From the NCBI RefSeq assembly GCF_003594885.1, contig NZ_QZEZ01000001.1, positions 806,001-870,000 of the forward strand: a stretch of DNA of 64,000 nt, read 5' to 3'. This DNA is from Vallicoccus soli. GTDB taxonomy: Bacteria > Actinomycetota > Actinomycetes > Motilibacterales > Motilibacteraceae. The position numbers and the translations under genes are program-made. Under the pieces are notes generated by a model. That model ran no database searches and had not been told where the DNA came from. It worked only from the letters and a program-made list of their open reading frames with translations. Of the stretch, positions 42,664-52,534 are shown piece after piece (the first letter of the stretch is position 1; each line of letters begins with the position of its first letter).

Positions 42664-45600
42664 GCGCCGCGAGCGCGGCGAGCGCGGGCAGCGCGGGCGG
42701 CGCGGGCAGCGCGGTCGAGGGGGCCGGGGCGGTCGGGGCCGGGCCGCTGCCGTTCGACCTGTGCGGGCCGCTGCCGACCGGCACGACGGTGCTCGAGGCG
42801 AGCGCGGGCACGGGCAAGACGCACACGGTGGGGGCCCTCGTGGCCCGGTTCGTCGCCGAGGGGCGCGCCCGGGTCGAGGAGCTCCTCGTCATCACCTTCG
42901 GGCGCGCGGCGAGCCAGGAGCTGCGCGAGCGCGTGCGCGAGCACCTGGTGCGCGCGGAGCGGGCGCTCGGCGAGCCCGCGGCCACCCGGGCCGGCGACGA
43001 CCCGGTCCTCGCGCTGCTCGCCGGCGGTGACGGGGCCGGGCCGGGCGAGGTGGCCGAGCGCCGGCGGCGCCTCGCGCTCGCGCTCGCCGACGTCGACGCG
43101 GCGACCATCGCCACCACCCACCAGTTCTGCCACCAGGTGCTCGGCGGCCTCGGGGTCGCCGGCGACACCGACCGCGGCACGCGGCTGGTCGAGGACCTCG
43201 ACGACCTCGTCGTGGAGGTCGTCGACGACCTCTACGTCCGCGGCTTCGGCGCCCCCGGCGCGCCGCCCCCGCCCTTCGACCGCGCCTGCGCCCTCGCGCT
43301 CGGGCGCGCCGCCGTGGGCGACCCCCAGGCGCGCCTGGAGCCCTCCGACGAGGACGGCGCCACCCCCGCCGGGGTGCGGCGGCGCTTCGCCGCCGGCGTG
43401 CGCCGGGAGGTCGACCGGCGCAAGCGGCGGCTCGGGGTCCTCTCCTACGACGACCTGCTCGTGCGGCTCGCCGCGGCGCTCGAGGCCGAGGACGCCCCCG
43501 CGCGCGACCGGATGCGCGCGCGCTGGCGGGTCGTGCTCGTCGACGAGTTCCAGGACACGGACCCCGTGCAGTGGCAGGTGCTCGAGCGCGCCTTCCACGG
43601 CCACGCGACGCTGGTGCTCGTCGGCGACCCCAAGCAGGCCGTGTACGGGTTCCGCGGCGGCGACGTCGTCACCTACCTGGCGGCGGCCGCGCGCGCCGAG
43701 CACCGGCGCACCCTCGCGGTCAACCACCGCAGCGACGCGCCGCTGGTGGCTGCGCTCGGCGGGCTGCTCGAGGGCGCCGAGCTCGGGGACCCCGGCATCG
43801 TGGTGCGCCCCGTCGAGGCGCGTCGCAGCGGCAGCAGGCTGGCCGGCGCGCCGCACGCCGCGCCGGTCCGCCTGCGCGTCGTCACCCGCCCGGACGTCGG
43901 CGTCGCGGACCCGGCGCAGCTCCCGCCGGTCGCGCGGGTCCGCGAGCACGTGGCCCGCGACCTCGCCGCCGACGTCGCCCGGCTGCTCGCGTCCGGCGCC
44001 ACGTACGACGGGCGGCCCCTCGTCGCCGGCGACGTAGCCGTCCTCGTCTCCACCCACCACCAGGCCGGCGTCGTGCACGCCGCGCTGCGGGCCCGGCGGG
44101 TGCCCGCGGTGGTCGCGGCCGGGGGCAGCGTGTTCGCCACGCCGGCCGCGGACGACTGGCTGGTGCTGCTCGAGGCCCTGGAGCAGCCGCACCGCTCCGG
44201 CCGGGTCCGTGCCGCCGCCCTCACCCCGTTCCTCGGGCGCACGGCCCGCGACCTGGCCCTGGCGGGAGACCGGCTCACCGACGACCTCGGCGGGCTCCTG
44301 CGCGGCTGGGCCGACCTGCTCGCCGGGCGCGGGGTCGCCGCGCTGCTCGAGGTCGCCTCGGCCGAGCGCGGGCTGCCCCAGCGCGTGCTGTCCCTGCCCG
44401 ACGGGGAGCGGCGGCTCACCGACCTGCGCCACGTCGGGCAGGCGCTGCACGAGGCCGCGGTCACCGAGGGGCTGGGCCTCGCGGCGCTGGTGGAGCACCT
44501 GCGCCGCCGCCGCGCCGAGGCCGCCACCGACGCCTCGCTGGAGCGCACCCGCCGCCTCGACAGCGACGCGGCCGCGGTGCAGGTCGTCACGCTGCACGCG
44601 AGCAAGGGGCTCGAGTACCCCGTCGTGCTCCTGCCCTTCGCCGCCGACCGCTTCGAGCGGAGCCCCGACATGCTGCTGCTGCACGCCGACGACGGCACGC
44701 GCCTGCTCGACGTCGGGGGCGAGGCGTCGCCGGGGCGGCGCGAGCGGCTGGCCCGCGCCCGCGCGGAGGACGACGGCGAGGCGCTGCGCCTGCTCTACGT
44801 GGGGCTGACCCGGGCCGGCGCGCAGGTGGTGCTCTGGTGGGCGCCCAGCCGCAACGCCGAGACCTCGGCGCTGCACCGCCTGCTGCTCGGCCGCGCGGCG
44901 GGGAGCCCGCAGGTGCCCGACCGGGTGCCCGTGCCCCCCGACGCCGAGGCGCTGGCGCGCCTGCGCGCGGTGGCCGGGCGCTGCGCCGGCGTCGCCCTCG
45001 AGCGGTCCGAGGTCGTCGAGGAGCCGGGAGCGGTCCCCGCGCCGCCGCCGCCGGGGCCGCTCACGGTGTCGGTCCTCGGGCGGGGGCTCGACACGACGTG
45101 GCGCCGCACGTCGTACAGCGCCCTGGCGGCCGCCGGCGAGCGCGCCGCGGCCGAGGCCGGGGTCGGCAGCGAGCCCGAGACGGGGGAGCGCGAGGACGAG
45201 GACATCGCCGGCACGGCCGACGCGGGCCCTGCCGGGTCCTGGCCGGGGGCCGGGTCCTGGCCGGAGGGCGGGACGGCCGCGGCGGGGGAGGACCCGGTGG
45301 AGGCGGCGCTGCGGGCGGTGCCCAGCCCGATGGTCGACCTGCCGGCGGGCACGGCCTTCGGCACCCTGGTCCACGGCGTCCTCGAGGACGCCGACGCCCA
45401 GGCGGGCGACCTGCGCGCCGAGCTGGCCGAGCGCGCCCGCGAGCACCTGGCCCGCCGCCCGCTCGACCTCGACGCGGGCGCGCTGGCCGACGCGCTCGTC
45501 CCCGTGCTGCGCACCCCGCTGGGGCCGCTCGCCGACGACCGCGCCCTCGTCGACGTGCCCCGCACCGACCGCCTGGCCGAGCTCGAGTTCGAGCTGCCGC

Positions 45601-46151
45601 TCGCCGGCGGCGACGACCCCGCGGCGCGCGCGGCCCTGCTCGGCGAGCTGGCCCCGCTGCTGCGCGAGCACCTGCCGCCGGGCGACCCGCTCGCGCCGTA
45701 CGCCGAGCGGGTCGGCGCGCCGGGCCTCGCCGAGCAGCCGCTGCGCGGCTACCTCACGGGCAGCCTCGACCTCGTGGTGCGCCTGCAGGGCGCCCGCGGT
45801 CCGCGCTACCTCGTGGCGGACTACAAGACGAACCGGCTCGGCGACCCCGCCGGGCCGCCGCTGACCGCGTGGGACTACCGCCCGGCCGCGCTCGACCAGG
45901 TCATGGCCGGGTCGGACTACCCGCTGCAGGCGCTGCTCTACTGCGTCGCGCTGCACCGCTTCCTGCGCTGGCGCCAGCCGGGCTACGACCCGGCGGTGCA
46001 CCTCGGGGGCGTGCTCTACCTCTACGTCCGCGGCATGTGCGGGCCCGGGGCGCCGCGCGAGCAGGGGCGCCCGAGCGGCGTCTTCGCCTGGTCGCCGCCG
46101 CCCGGCCTCGTGACCGCCCTGTCCGACCTGCTGCACGGGGGTGCCGCGTGA
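42660..46151 (+). CDS. recB: RecB, exonuclease V beta subunit (helicase/nuclease)
   Basis: A 1163-residue RecB. An Ala/Ser/Gly start of about 30 residues precedes Walker A EASAGTGKTHT near 45-55. LVDEFQDTDPVQWQVLE lies near 293, GDPKQAVYGFRGGDV follows, and HASKGLEYPVVLLP and LLYVGLTRAGAQVVL complete the helicase. The C-terminal nuclease shows GYLTGSLDLVVRL, VADYKTNRLG and LQALLYCVALHRFL. It is the 3'-5' motor and only nuclease of RecBCD. The GTG start overlaps the recC stop (GTGA); the frame is open 84 bp upstream but that part lies within recC. The NRLG region is canonical. Confidence 0.95.
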   Translation: MSAASAASAGSAGGAGSAVEGAGAVGAGPLPFDLCGPLPTGTTVLEASAGTGKTHTVGALVARFVAEGRARVEELLVITFGRAASQELRERVREHLVRAERALGEPAATRAGDDPVLALLAGGDGAGPGEVAERRRRLALALADVDAATIATTHQFCHQVLGGLGVAGDTDRGTRLVEDLDDLVVEVVDDLYVRGFGAPGAPPPPFDRACALALGRAAVGDPQARLEPSDEDGATPAGVRRRFAAGVRREVDRRKRRLGVLSYDDLLVRLAAALEAEDAPARDRMRARWRVVLVDEFQDTDPVQWQVLERAFHGHATLVLVGDPKQAVYGFRGGDVVTYLAAAARAEHRRTLAVNHRSDAPLVAALGGLLEGAELGDPGIVVRPVEARRSGSRLAGAPHAAPVRLRVVTRPDVGVADPAQLPPVARVREHVARDLAADVARLLASGATYDGRPLVAGDVAVLVSTHHQAGVVHAALRARRVPAVVAAGGSVFATPAADDWLVLLEALEQPHRSGRVRAAALTPFLGRTARDLALAGDRLTDDLGGLLRGWADLLAGRGVAALLEVASAERGLPQRVLSLPDGERRLTDLRHVGQALHEAAVTEGLGLAALVEHLRRRRAEAATDASLERTRRLDSDAAAVQVVTLHASKGLEYPVVLLPFAADRFERSPDMLLLHADDGTRLLDVGGEASPGRRERLARARAEDDGEALRLLYVGLTRAGAQVVLWWAPSRNAETSALHRLLLGRAAGSPQVPDRVPVPPDAEALARLRAVAGRCAGVALERSEVVEEPGAVPAPPPPGPLTVSVLGRGLDTTWRRTSYSALAAAGERAAAEAGVGSEPETGEREDEDIAGTADAGPAGSWPGAGSWPEGGTAAAGEDPVEAALRAVPSPMVDLPAGTAFGTLVHGVLEDADAQAGDLRAELAERAREHLARRPLDLDAGALADALVPVLRTPLGPLADDRALVDVPRTDRLAELEFELPLAGGDDPAARAALLGELAPLLREHLPPGDPLAPYAERVGAPGLAEQPLRGYLTGSLDLVVRLQGARGPRYLVADYKTNRLGDPAGPPLTAWDYRPAALDQVMAGSDYPLQALLYCVALHRFLRWRQPGYDPAVHLGGVLYLYVRGMCGPGAPREQGRPSGVFAWSPPPGLVTALSDLLHGGAA

Positions 46152-48001
46152 GCGCCGCCCCGGCCGGTCCCGTCCGCGCGGCGGGCGTCGCGCTGGAGCC
46201 GCTGGAGGACCCGTACGACGTGCGGCGCGCCCGGGGCGCCGACGCGGCGCTGCGCCCGTACAACGAGGCCGGGCTGCTCGAGGCGGCGGACGTGCACGTC
46301 GCCCAGCGCCTCGGCGAGCTCGGGGGCGAGCCGGACCCCGCGGTCCGCCTGGCGGTCGCGCTGGCGGTGCGGGCGGTGCGCGGGGGCAGCACCTGCGTGG
46401 CGCTCGACGAGCCGCCGCGCCTGGCCCCCGAGCTGCCGTGGCCCGACCCCGCCGCCTGGGTGCGCGCGGTCGGCGCAAGCCCGCTGGTGGGCCCCGGCAG
46501 GCCGCTGCGGTGGGAGGACGGCCTGCTCTACCTCGAGCGCTACCACCGCCAGGAGGTGCAGGTCTGCGACGACCTGCTGCGCCGGGAGGCGGCCGCGCCG
46601 CCGCGGGTGGACCTCGCCCGGCTGCGGGACGGGCTCGACCGGCTGCTGCCCGAGCGCACGAGCGCGCAGCGCGCCGCGGCGGCGGTGGCGGCGACCCGCT
46701 GGACGACCGTGCTCGGCGGCGGCCCGGGCACGGGCAAGACCACCACGGTCGCGGTCCTGCTCGCGCTGCTGCTCGACCAGCCGGGGCCACCGCCGCGGGT
46801 CGCGCTCGCCGCGCCCACGGGCAAGGCGGCGGCGCGGCTGCAGGAGGCGCTGCTCGAGGCCGCCGACCGCCTGCGCCTGCCGGCGGGGGACCGGTCCCGG
46901 CTCGAGGGGCACACCGCGTCGACGCTGCACCGCCTGCTGGGGCCGCGACCGGGCACGAGCACGCGCTTCCGCCACGACCGCGACGCGACGCTGCCGTACG
47001 ACGTCGTCGTGGTCGACGAGACGTCGATGGTGTCCCTGACCCTCATGGCCCGGCTCCTCGAGGCCCTGCGGCCCGACACCCGCCTGGTGCTCGTGGGCGA
47101 CCCCGACCAGCTCGCGTCCGTGGAGGCCGGCGCGGTGCTCGCCGACCTCGTCGGCGGGCTGCGCGACCGCCCGGCCCCCGACCCCGACCCGGCGGTCGCC
47201 GCGCTCGTCGCGGGCGCGGACGCCCCGGACTGGCCGCGCGGGGTGGTGGTCCTGCGCACCAACCACCGCTACGGCGCGGGCATCGGGGCGCTCGCCGAGG
47301 CGGTGCGCCGGGGCGACGCCGACGCCGCCCTGGCCCAGCTGCGCTCGCCGTCGCCCGACACGGTCCTGGTGGAGGACCCCCTCGGCGACCCGGGTGCCCG
47401 CGGCGACGTCGTGGCCGCGGGCACGGCGCTGCGGCGGGCGGCGCTGGAGGGCGACGCCGCCGGGGCGCTGGCGCTGCTCGGGCGGCACCGGCTGCTCTGC
47501 GCGCACCGCACCGGCCCCTACGGCGTCGACGTCTGGTCCCGGCAGGTCGAGCGCTGGCTGGCTGCACAGGGCGCGGCCCCCGGCGGCGACGAGTGGTACG
47601 TCGGGCGCCCGCTGCTCGTCACGGCCAACGACTACGCGCTCGGGCTCTACAACGGCGACACCGGCGTCGTGGTGCGCACCGCGGACGGCGAGGTGCGGGT
47701 GGCCTTCGCCCGCGCCGGGGCCGCCGACGGCCTGGTCCGCTTCGCGCCGAGCCGCCTGCACGAGGTGCAGACGGTGCACGCCATGACGGTGCACCGCAGC
47801 CAGGGCAGCCAGTTCGACCGGGTGACGCTCGTCCTGCCCGAGCAGGACAGCCCGCTGCTCACCCGCGAGCTGCTCTACACCGCGCTCACCCGCGCGCAGT
47901 CCCTGGTGCGGGTCGTGGCCGGCGAGGCCGCGCTGCGCGCCGCGGTCGAGCGCCCGGCGGTGCGGGCGAGCGGGCTGCGCGGGCGCCTGGCCGCCGGCTG
48001 A
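46148..48001 (+). CDS. recD: RecD, exonuclease V alpha subunit (5'-3' helicase)
   Basis: A 617-residue RecD. Walker A GGGPGTGKTTT lies near residues 191-200, APTGKAAARLQEAL follows, then VVDETSMVSL near 288, GDPDQLASVEAGAVLADL, and the C-terminal VHAMTVHRSQGSQFDRVTLV with LLYTALTRA. It supplies the 5'-3' motor of RecBCD. GTG 46148 overlaps the recB stop (GTGA), completing a tightly coupled operon. Its stop lies 29 bp from the convergent YbaK-like gene. Confidence 0.95.
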   Translation: MSAAPAGPVRAAGVALEPLEDPYDVRRARGADAALRPYNEAGLLEAADVHVAQRLGELGGEPDPAVRLAVALAVRAVRGGSTCVALDEPPRLAPELPWPDPAAWVRAVGASPLVGPGRPLRWEDGLLYLERYHRQEVQVCDDLLRREAAAPPRVDLARLRDGLDRLLPERTSAQRAAAAVAATRWTTVLGGGPGTGKTTTVAVLLALLLDQPGPPPRVALAAPTGKAAARLQEALLEAADRLRLPAGDRSRLEGHTASTLHRLLGPRPGTSTRFRHDRDATLPYDVVVVDETSMVSLTLMARLLEALRPDTRLVLVGDPDQLASVEAGAVLADLVGGLRDRPAPDPDPAVAALVAGADAPDWPRGVVVLRTNHRYGAGIGALAEAVRRGDADAALAQLRSPSPDTVLVEDPLGDPGARGDVVAAGTALRRAALEGDAAGALALLGRHRLLCAHRTGPYGVDVWSRQVERWLAAQGAAPGGDEWYVGRPLLVTANDYALGLYNGDTGVVVRTADGEVRVAFARAGAADGLVRFAPSRLHEVQTVHAMTVHRSQGSQFDRVTLVLPEQDSPLLTRELLYTALTRAQSLVRVVAGEAALRAAVERPAVRASGLRGRLAAG

Positions 48002-48030
48002 CGGGGCCCTCCCGGCACCACTCCGCGGCC

Positions 48031-48525
48031 TCAGGCGACCCGCGCCGCGCGGCCGCCGGTGATCCGCAGGAGCTCGTCGTAGGTCGTGGGGAAGAGCGTG
48101 CGCGGGTGCCCGGCGGCGGCCCACACCACGGGGTGGCCCGCGAGGTCCTCGTCCACGAGGGTCGGCAGCGGCGCGGGGTGCCCGACGGGACCGACCCCGC
48201 CGATCGCCGACCCGGTGGCCGCGCGCACGGCGTCGGGACCGGCGCGGTGCAGGGCGGGGACGCCCAGCAGGGCCGCGACCCGCGCCTCGTCGACCCGGTG
48301 GGCGCCGGAGGTCAGGACGAGCACCGGCGCGCCGCCGGGCGCGGGCCCCTGCAGGAACACCAGGGAGTTGGCGATCGCGCCCACGTCGCAGCCGAGCTGG
48401 TCGGCGGCGGCGCGGGCGGTGCGCGCCGCCTCGCCGAGCACGCTGACGCTCCCGGTGGCGCCGCGCGCCCGCAGGGCGGCCCGGACGCGGACCACGGCGG
48501 GGTGCTCGAGGAGGGGGTCGGCCAC
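48031..48525 (-). CDS. YbaK/ProX-type aminoacyl-tRNA deacylase
   Basis: A 164-residue YbaK-fold protein with GATGSVSVLGEAARTARAAA, the catalytic-Lys region CDVGAIANSLVF (Lys is replaced by Ala-Asn), LTSGAHRVDEARVAALLG, TGSAIGGVGPVGHP and TTYDELLRITGG. It matches the actinobacterial YbaK/EbsC branch that hydrolyses mischarged prolyl-tRNA; absence of the usual Lys means activity is not assured. GTG 48525 follows CAGACT by 7 nt, fitting a leaderless mRNA. Confidence 0.82.
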   Translation of the reverse strand: MADPLLEHPAVVRVRAALRARGATGSVSVLGEAARTARAAADQLGCDVGAIANSLVFLQGPAPGGAPVLVLTSGAHRVDEARVAALLGVPALHRAGPDAVRAATGSAIGGVGPVGHPAPLPTLVDEDLAGHPVVWAAAGHPRTLFPTTYDELLRITGGRAARVA

Positions 48526-48742
48526 GCCGCGCAGTCTGGCGGCCCGGGCCGGGCCGCCGCCACCGCGTCGCCGGGCCGGGTCCCGGCGCCCGGGCGGCAC
48601 GGGCGGCGGGGCGGGGGTTGGGCGCCGCAGCGCCGGGCAGCGCGGGGGCACGACGAGCGGGCGCCGGCAGGGCGCGCCGGGGTCACGCGGAGCGGTGCGC
48701 CGGGGGCGCGCCGCGGCGCGGGGTGACGAGGAGGAGCGTGCG

Positions 48743-49876
48743 GTGGCGGAGCGGGCGAGCGGGCTGCTGTCGGTGGCGGACCAGACGGACGCGCAGCGGG
48801 GCGGGCCGGGCAGCATCCTGTCCCGGCAGAGCCGCGACCACAGCGCGCTGCACGAGCTGATGCTGGCGTACGACCGGGCGGGGTCGCCCGACGCGCGGGC
48901 CCGGGTGGTGAGCGACCTCGCGGAGCGGGCGCTGCGGCACGCCTTCGCGGAGGAGACGGTGCTGTTCCCGGCGTACCGCAAGCACCTGCCCGCGGAGGGC
49001 GACCGGCTGACCGCGCACATCGAGGGCGAGCACCAGGAGATCAACGAGCTGCTGCAGGACCTGCAGGACGCCGACCCGGCCGCCCCGTCGTACGACGCGC
49101 GGGTCCGCCGGCTCTTCGCGCTCATCAGCGACGACGCGCGCAACGAGGAGGACGCGCTGCTGCCCCGGCTGCAGCAGGTGGCGTCCGAGGACGAGCTGCG
49201 CGCGATCGGGGCGGCCTGGGAGGCGGCGCGCACGGCGTCGCCGACCCGCCCGCACCCGGGGATCCCCCGCCGCCCGCCCGGCAACGCGCTGGCCGGCGTC
49301 GCGCTGGCGGCCAGCGACCGGGTCGAGGACCTGCTCGAGGGGTCGTCCCGCCGGCAGGGCACGGGGCTGCTGGGGTCCGCGCTCGCGGGCGTCGTCGCGG
49401 GAGCGGCGGGGGTCGCGGTCATGACGCTCGGCGAGAAGGTGGAGCAGGCCCTGACCGGGCGGGCGAGCTCGGAGGTGCCGGGCAGGACGCTGTCGGCGCT
49501 GCTGGGCCGGCGGTTCCCCGAGGACGACGAGCGCCGCTTCCTCGTCAACCACGCGATGCACTGGGGGCAGGGGGCCCTGCTGGGGGCGGTGCGGGGGCTC
49601 ATGGCGCGCTCCGGGCACCGCGGCGCCGGCGCGTCGGCCGTCTTCACCGTGCTGCGCCTCAGCGCGGACCAGACCCTGGAGAACGGCACCGGCGTGGGCG
49701 CGCCACCGTGGACCTGGCCCCGGGGGGAGCAGGTGGTCGACGTGCTGCACAAGGTCGTGTACGCGGTCGTCACCGGTGCCGTCGCCGACCGGCTCGTCCG
49801 CCCGCCGGCCCCCGTGCTGCGCGGGCGCCCGGTCCCGCCGCGGGTGGTGCGCGGGCGCCGTCGCGGCCCCGCGTAG
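48743..49876 (+). CDS. Hemerythrin HHE domain fused to a C-terminal membrane domain
   Basis: A 377-residue protein. Residues 20-150 form a hemerythrin four-helix bundle with HxxxH-like ligands (RDHSALHELML, LRHAFAEETVLFP, HIEGEHQEINELL, ARNEEDALLPRL), predicted to bind a di-iron centre and O2 or NO. After a Pro/Arg linker the second half has hydrophobic segments (LLGSALAGVVAGAAGVAVM, HWGQGALLGAVRGLM, VVDVLHKVVYAVVTGAVADRLV). These resemble small inner-membrane proteins of the DUF1440/YagU type seen alone elsewhere. GTG 48743 has GAGGAG 6 nt upstream. The last 25 bp of coding DNA are repeated just after the stop. Confidence 0.75.
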   Translation: MAERASGLLSVADQTDAQRGGPGSILSRQSRDHSALHELMLAYDRAGSPDARARVVSDLAERALRHAFAEETVLFPAYRKHLPAEGDRLTAHIEGEHQEINELLQDLQDADPAAPSYDARVRRLFALISDDARNEEDALLPRLQQVASEDELRAIGAAWEAARTASPTRPHPGIPRRPPGNALAGVALAASDRVEDLLEGSSRRQGTGLLGSALAGVVAGAAGVAVMTLGEKVEQALTGRASSEVPGRTLSALLGRRFPEDDERRFLVNHAMHWGQGALLGAVRGLMARSGHRGAGASAVFTVLRLSADQTLENGTGVGAPPWTWPRGEQVVDVLHKVVYAVVTGAVADRLVRPPAPVLRGRPVPPRVVRGRRRGPA

Positions 49877-49905
49877 GCCCGCGCGGGCGCCGTCGCGGCC
49901 CCGCG
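49849..49905. repeat. 25-bp direct repeat across the hemerythrin gene stop
   Basis: An identical 25-bp sequence starting GCGCGGGCGCCG occurs at 49849-49873 and 49881-49905, 7 bp apart. The first copy encodes the C-terminal Arg-rich residues; the second is in the 3' region. Confidence 0.85.
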
Positions 49906-49920
49906 GAGCCCCCCGTGGTC

Positions 49921-51141
49921 TCAGGCGCTCGAGGCGGTGGAACGCGCTATCCAGGCCGCGGGGTCGTCGACGACGGAGCGCACGACCGTGCGCGCCGCGC
50001 CCACGACGGCCGCCTCGGGGCCGAGCGCGGAGGCGACGACCCGCGGGGCGGCCCACGGCGCGGCCAGCAGGCGCACCGCGAGCTCGTCGCACAGCCCGGG
50101 CGCGAGCCAGCGCGACAGCGGCGCGTAGATGCCGCCGAGGACCACCTGCGGCACGTCGAGGAGGTTGAGCGCGGCCGAGACCGCCACCCCCAGCGCGTGG
50201 CCGGCCGCGTCGAGGCCCGCCAGCAGCCCGGCGTCGCCGGCCTCGGCGAGCGCCACGAGCTCGTCGAGGGTCCGCACGCCGCCGAGCGACGTGCCGGCCG
50301 GTGCGACGAGGCCGGCCGAGGCGAGCAGGGCGTCCTGGCCCGCGTACCGCTCGAGGCAGCCGCGCGCGCCGCACCGGCAGACCGGTCCGGCCGGGTCGAC
50401 GCTGACGTGGCCGAGCTCGCCCGCCCAGCCGTGCGCCCCCCGGAAGAGCCGGCCCTCGACGACGACGCCGGCGCCGATGCCCACCTCGCCGGAGACCAGC
50501 AGGAAGCTCGCGCCGGGGCCGCGCTCGGTGAGCTCGGCGACCGCGGCGAGGTCCGCCTCGTTGCCGGCGCTCAGCGCCAGCCCGGCGAAGGGCTCGAGCG
50601 CGCCGGCCAGCTCGAGCACGTCGACGTCGCGCCAGCCCAGGTTCGGGGCGAGCTGCAGGGGTCCGGACGGCCCGCGCACGAGGCCGGGCAGCGCCAGCGC
50701 CGCCCCGCTGGGCTCGAGCCCGTCGCCCGCCGCGGCCGCGACGGCCCGCCGGGCGGTGCGCGCGGCGCGGGCCAGCGCCCGGCGCGGGGGGACGCCGCGC
50801 AGGTCGACGCCCTCGACCTCGCGGTGCCGGACCCGCCCGGCGAGGTCGACGACGCAGGCGGCCACGTGGTCGACGTTGACCTCGACGCCGAGGCCGGCCG
50901 CCCCGCGGTCCGCGAGCACCAGGCCGGTGCCGGGGCGCCCGCCGCCGGCGCGGCGCAGGGGCGCCGTCTCGGCGAGCAGGCCCGCGGCCACGAGCTCGTC
51001 GACCAGGCTGGAGGCCGTCGCGCGCGTGAACCCGGTGGCGGCGGCGATGCCCGCGCGCGAGGGCGGTTCCGCGCAGGCCGCGACGTGGCGCAGCGCCGCC
51101 GCGAGGTTGGCGGCGCGCACGGCGGGACCGGGGGCGGGCAC
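49921..51141 (-). CDS. ROK-family repressor (XylR-like)
   Basis: A 406-residue protein with an N-terminal winged helix ([21 protein letters not shown]) followed by the ROK sugar-kinase fold: [38 protein letters not shown] and the zinc motif [14 protein letters not shown]. Divergence from xylA suggests a xylose-responsive repressor. GTG 51141 is preferred to the 24-codon longer frame because CAGTGT lies 6 nt upstream with TTGAAC 17 nt before it, giving a leaderless mRNA. Confidence 0.88.
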   Translation of the reverse strand: MPAPGPAVRAANLAAALRHVAACAEPPSRAGIAAATGFTRATASSLVDELVAAGLLAETAPLRRAGGGRPGTGLVLADRGAAGLGVEVNVDHVAACVVDLAGRVRHREVEGVDLRGVPPRRALARAARTARRAVAAAAGDGLEPSGAALALPGLVRGPSGPLQLAPNLGWRDVDVLELAGALEPFAGLALSAGNEADLAAVAELTERGPGASFLLVSGEVGIGAGVVVEGRLFRGAHGWAGELGHVSVDPAGPVCRCGARGCLERYAGQDALLASAGLVAPAGTSLGGVRTLDELVALAEAGDAGLLAGLDAAGHALGVAVSAALNLLDVPQVVLGGIYAPLSRWLAPGLCDELAVRLLAAPWAAPRVVASALGPEAAVVGAARTVVRSVVDDPAAWIARSTASSA

Positions 51142-51144
51142 GCG

Positions 51145-51186
51145 TTGACACTGCCAGACCTGCCACCTATGTTCAAGACGTGAACA
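51145..51186. promoter_or_regulatory. Overlapping divergent promoters and operator of ROK/xylA
   Basis: Plus strand: TTGACA (51145-51150) and TATGTT (51168-51173), spacing 17, drive xylA. Minus strand: TTGAAC (51176-51171) and CAGTGT (51153-51148), spacing 17, drive the ROK gene. The two promoters lie on top of each other. A perfect inverted repeat TGTTCA-N5-TGAACA at 51170-51186 covers the xylA -10 and start and the ROK -35, a likely operator. Confidence 0.72.
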
Positions 51187-51230
51187 AACGGGGGCACGCC
51201 CCGTGGACGACACCGACGGAGGTGCGGCGC

Positions 51231-52418
51231 ATGACGGTCCAGCCCACGCGCGAGGACAGGTTCTCGTTCGGTCTGTGGACGGTGGGGTGGCAGGGGCGCG
51301 ACCCCTTCGGCGACGCCTCCCGCGGCGCCATCGACCCGGTGGAGACCGTCCACCGCCTGTCCGACCTCGGCGCGTACGGCGTCACGTACCACGACGACGA
51401 CCTCGTGCCCTTCGGCGCGGACGAGGCCGAGCGCGACCGGATCGTGCAGGGCTTCAAGAAGGCCCTCGACGAGACCGGCCTCGTCGTACCCATGGCGACC
51501 ACGAACACCTTCACCCACCCGGTGTTCAAGGAGGGCGCGTTCACGACGAACGACCGCTCCGTGCGGCGCTACGCGCTGCGCAAGATCATGCGGAACATCG
51601 ACCTCGCCGCCGAGCTCGGCGCGAAGACGTACGTCTTCTGGGGCGGGCGCGAGGGCTCGGAGAGCGACTTCGGCAAGGACATCGGCGCGGCGCTCGAGCG
51701 CTACCGCGAGGGCATCGACCTGCTCGCGCAGTACGTCATCGACAAGGGCTACGGCATGCGCTTCGCGATCGAGCCGAAGCCGAACGAGCCCCGCGGCGAC
51801 ATCCTCCTGCCGACCGTCGGGCACGCGCTCGCGTGGATCTCGACGCTCGAGCACGCCGACATGGTCGGCGTGAACCCGGAGACCGGGCACGAGCAGATGG
51901 CCGGGCTCAACTACACGCACGGCATCGCGCAGGCGCTGTGGCAGGGCAAGCTCTTCCACATCGACCTCAACGGCCAGAGCGGCGTGAAGTACGACCAGGA
52001 CTTCGTCTTCGGCCACGGCAACGTGCTCAACGCCTTCTCGACGGTCGACCTCATCGAGAACGGCCTGCCGGGCAGCGGCCAGAAGTACGACGGCCCGCGC
52101 CACTTCGACTACAAGCCGCTGCGCACCGAGGACCTCGACGGGGTCTGGGCCTCGGCCGAGGCGAACATGCGCACGTACCTCCTGCTCAAGGAGCGCGCCC
52201 TCGCCTTCCGCGCGGACCCGGAGGTGCAGGAGGCGCTCGCCGTCGCCGGCGTCGCCGACCTCGCCCAGCCGACCCTGTCCGAGGGCGAGTCGTACGACGA
52301 CCTCCTCGCCGACCGCTCGGCGTTCGAGGACTTCGACCCGGAGGCCGCGGCGCAGCGCGGCTTCGGGATGGTGCGCCTGAACCAGCTCGCCGTCGAGCAC
52401 CTGCTCGGCGCGCGCTGA
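51231..52418 (+). CDS. xylA: Xylose isomerase
   Basis: A 395-residue xylose isomerase of the Arthrobacter/Streptomyces (class I) type. Visible are the catalytic His in [13 protein letters not shown], the [11 protein letters not shown] segment, the metal and substrate Glu/Lys of [19 protein letters not shown]-like [13 protein letters not shown] and the metal Asp cluster of [13 protein letters not shown]. It interconverts xylose and xylulose, and glucose and fructose. ATG 51231 has GGAGG 8 nt upstream and a leader of about 50 nt. No xylulokinase or xylose transporter is present nearby. Confidence 0.96.
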   Translation: MTVQPTREDRFSFGLWTVGWQGRDPFGDASRGAIDPVETVHRLSDLGAYGVTYHDDDLVPFGADEAERDRIVQGFKKALDETGLVVPMATTNTFTHPVFKEGAFTTNDRSVRRYALRKIMRNIDLAAELGAKTYVFWGGREGSESDFGKDIGAALERYREGIDLLAQYVIDKGYGMRFAIEPKPNEPRGDILLPTVGHALAWISTLEHADMVGVNPETGHEQMAGLNYTHGIAQALWQGKLFHIDLNGQSGVKYDQDFVFGHGNVLNAFSTVDLIENGLPGSGQKYDGPRHFDYKPLRTEDLDGVWASAEANMRTYLLLKERALAFRADPEVQEALAVAGVADLAQPTLSEGESYDDLLADRSAFEDFDPEAAAQRGFGMVRLNQLAVEHLLGAR

Positions 52419-52436
52419 CGCACCGCTGCTCCGTCC

Positions 52437-52473
52437 GGGCGGACCGGCGCCGGCACCTGGCGCCGGTCCGCCC
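52437..52473. terminator. Terminator after xylA
   Basis: Perfect 15-bp stem (GGGCGGACCGGCGCC and its complement) with a 7-nt loop, 18 bp after the xylA stop. No U tract. Confidence 0.85.
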
Positions 52474-52534
52474 CGCGGGCCTACGGTGCTCCCACGTCCC
52501 GGCCGTCGGCCGGTCCAGCCCGCGGGGGAGTGCC

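Noticed and set aside
42399-46790. A 1463-codon minus-strand frame opposite recB and recD
   Set aside because: Same cause; RecB and RecD motifs lie on the plus strand.
39277-48001. recCBD as a mobile defence island
   Set aside because: No transposase, integrase, att-like repeats or shift in base composition is visible at the ends, so acquisition can only be suspected from the presence of AdnAB.
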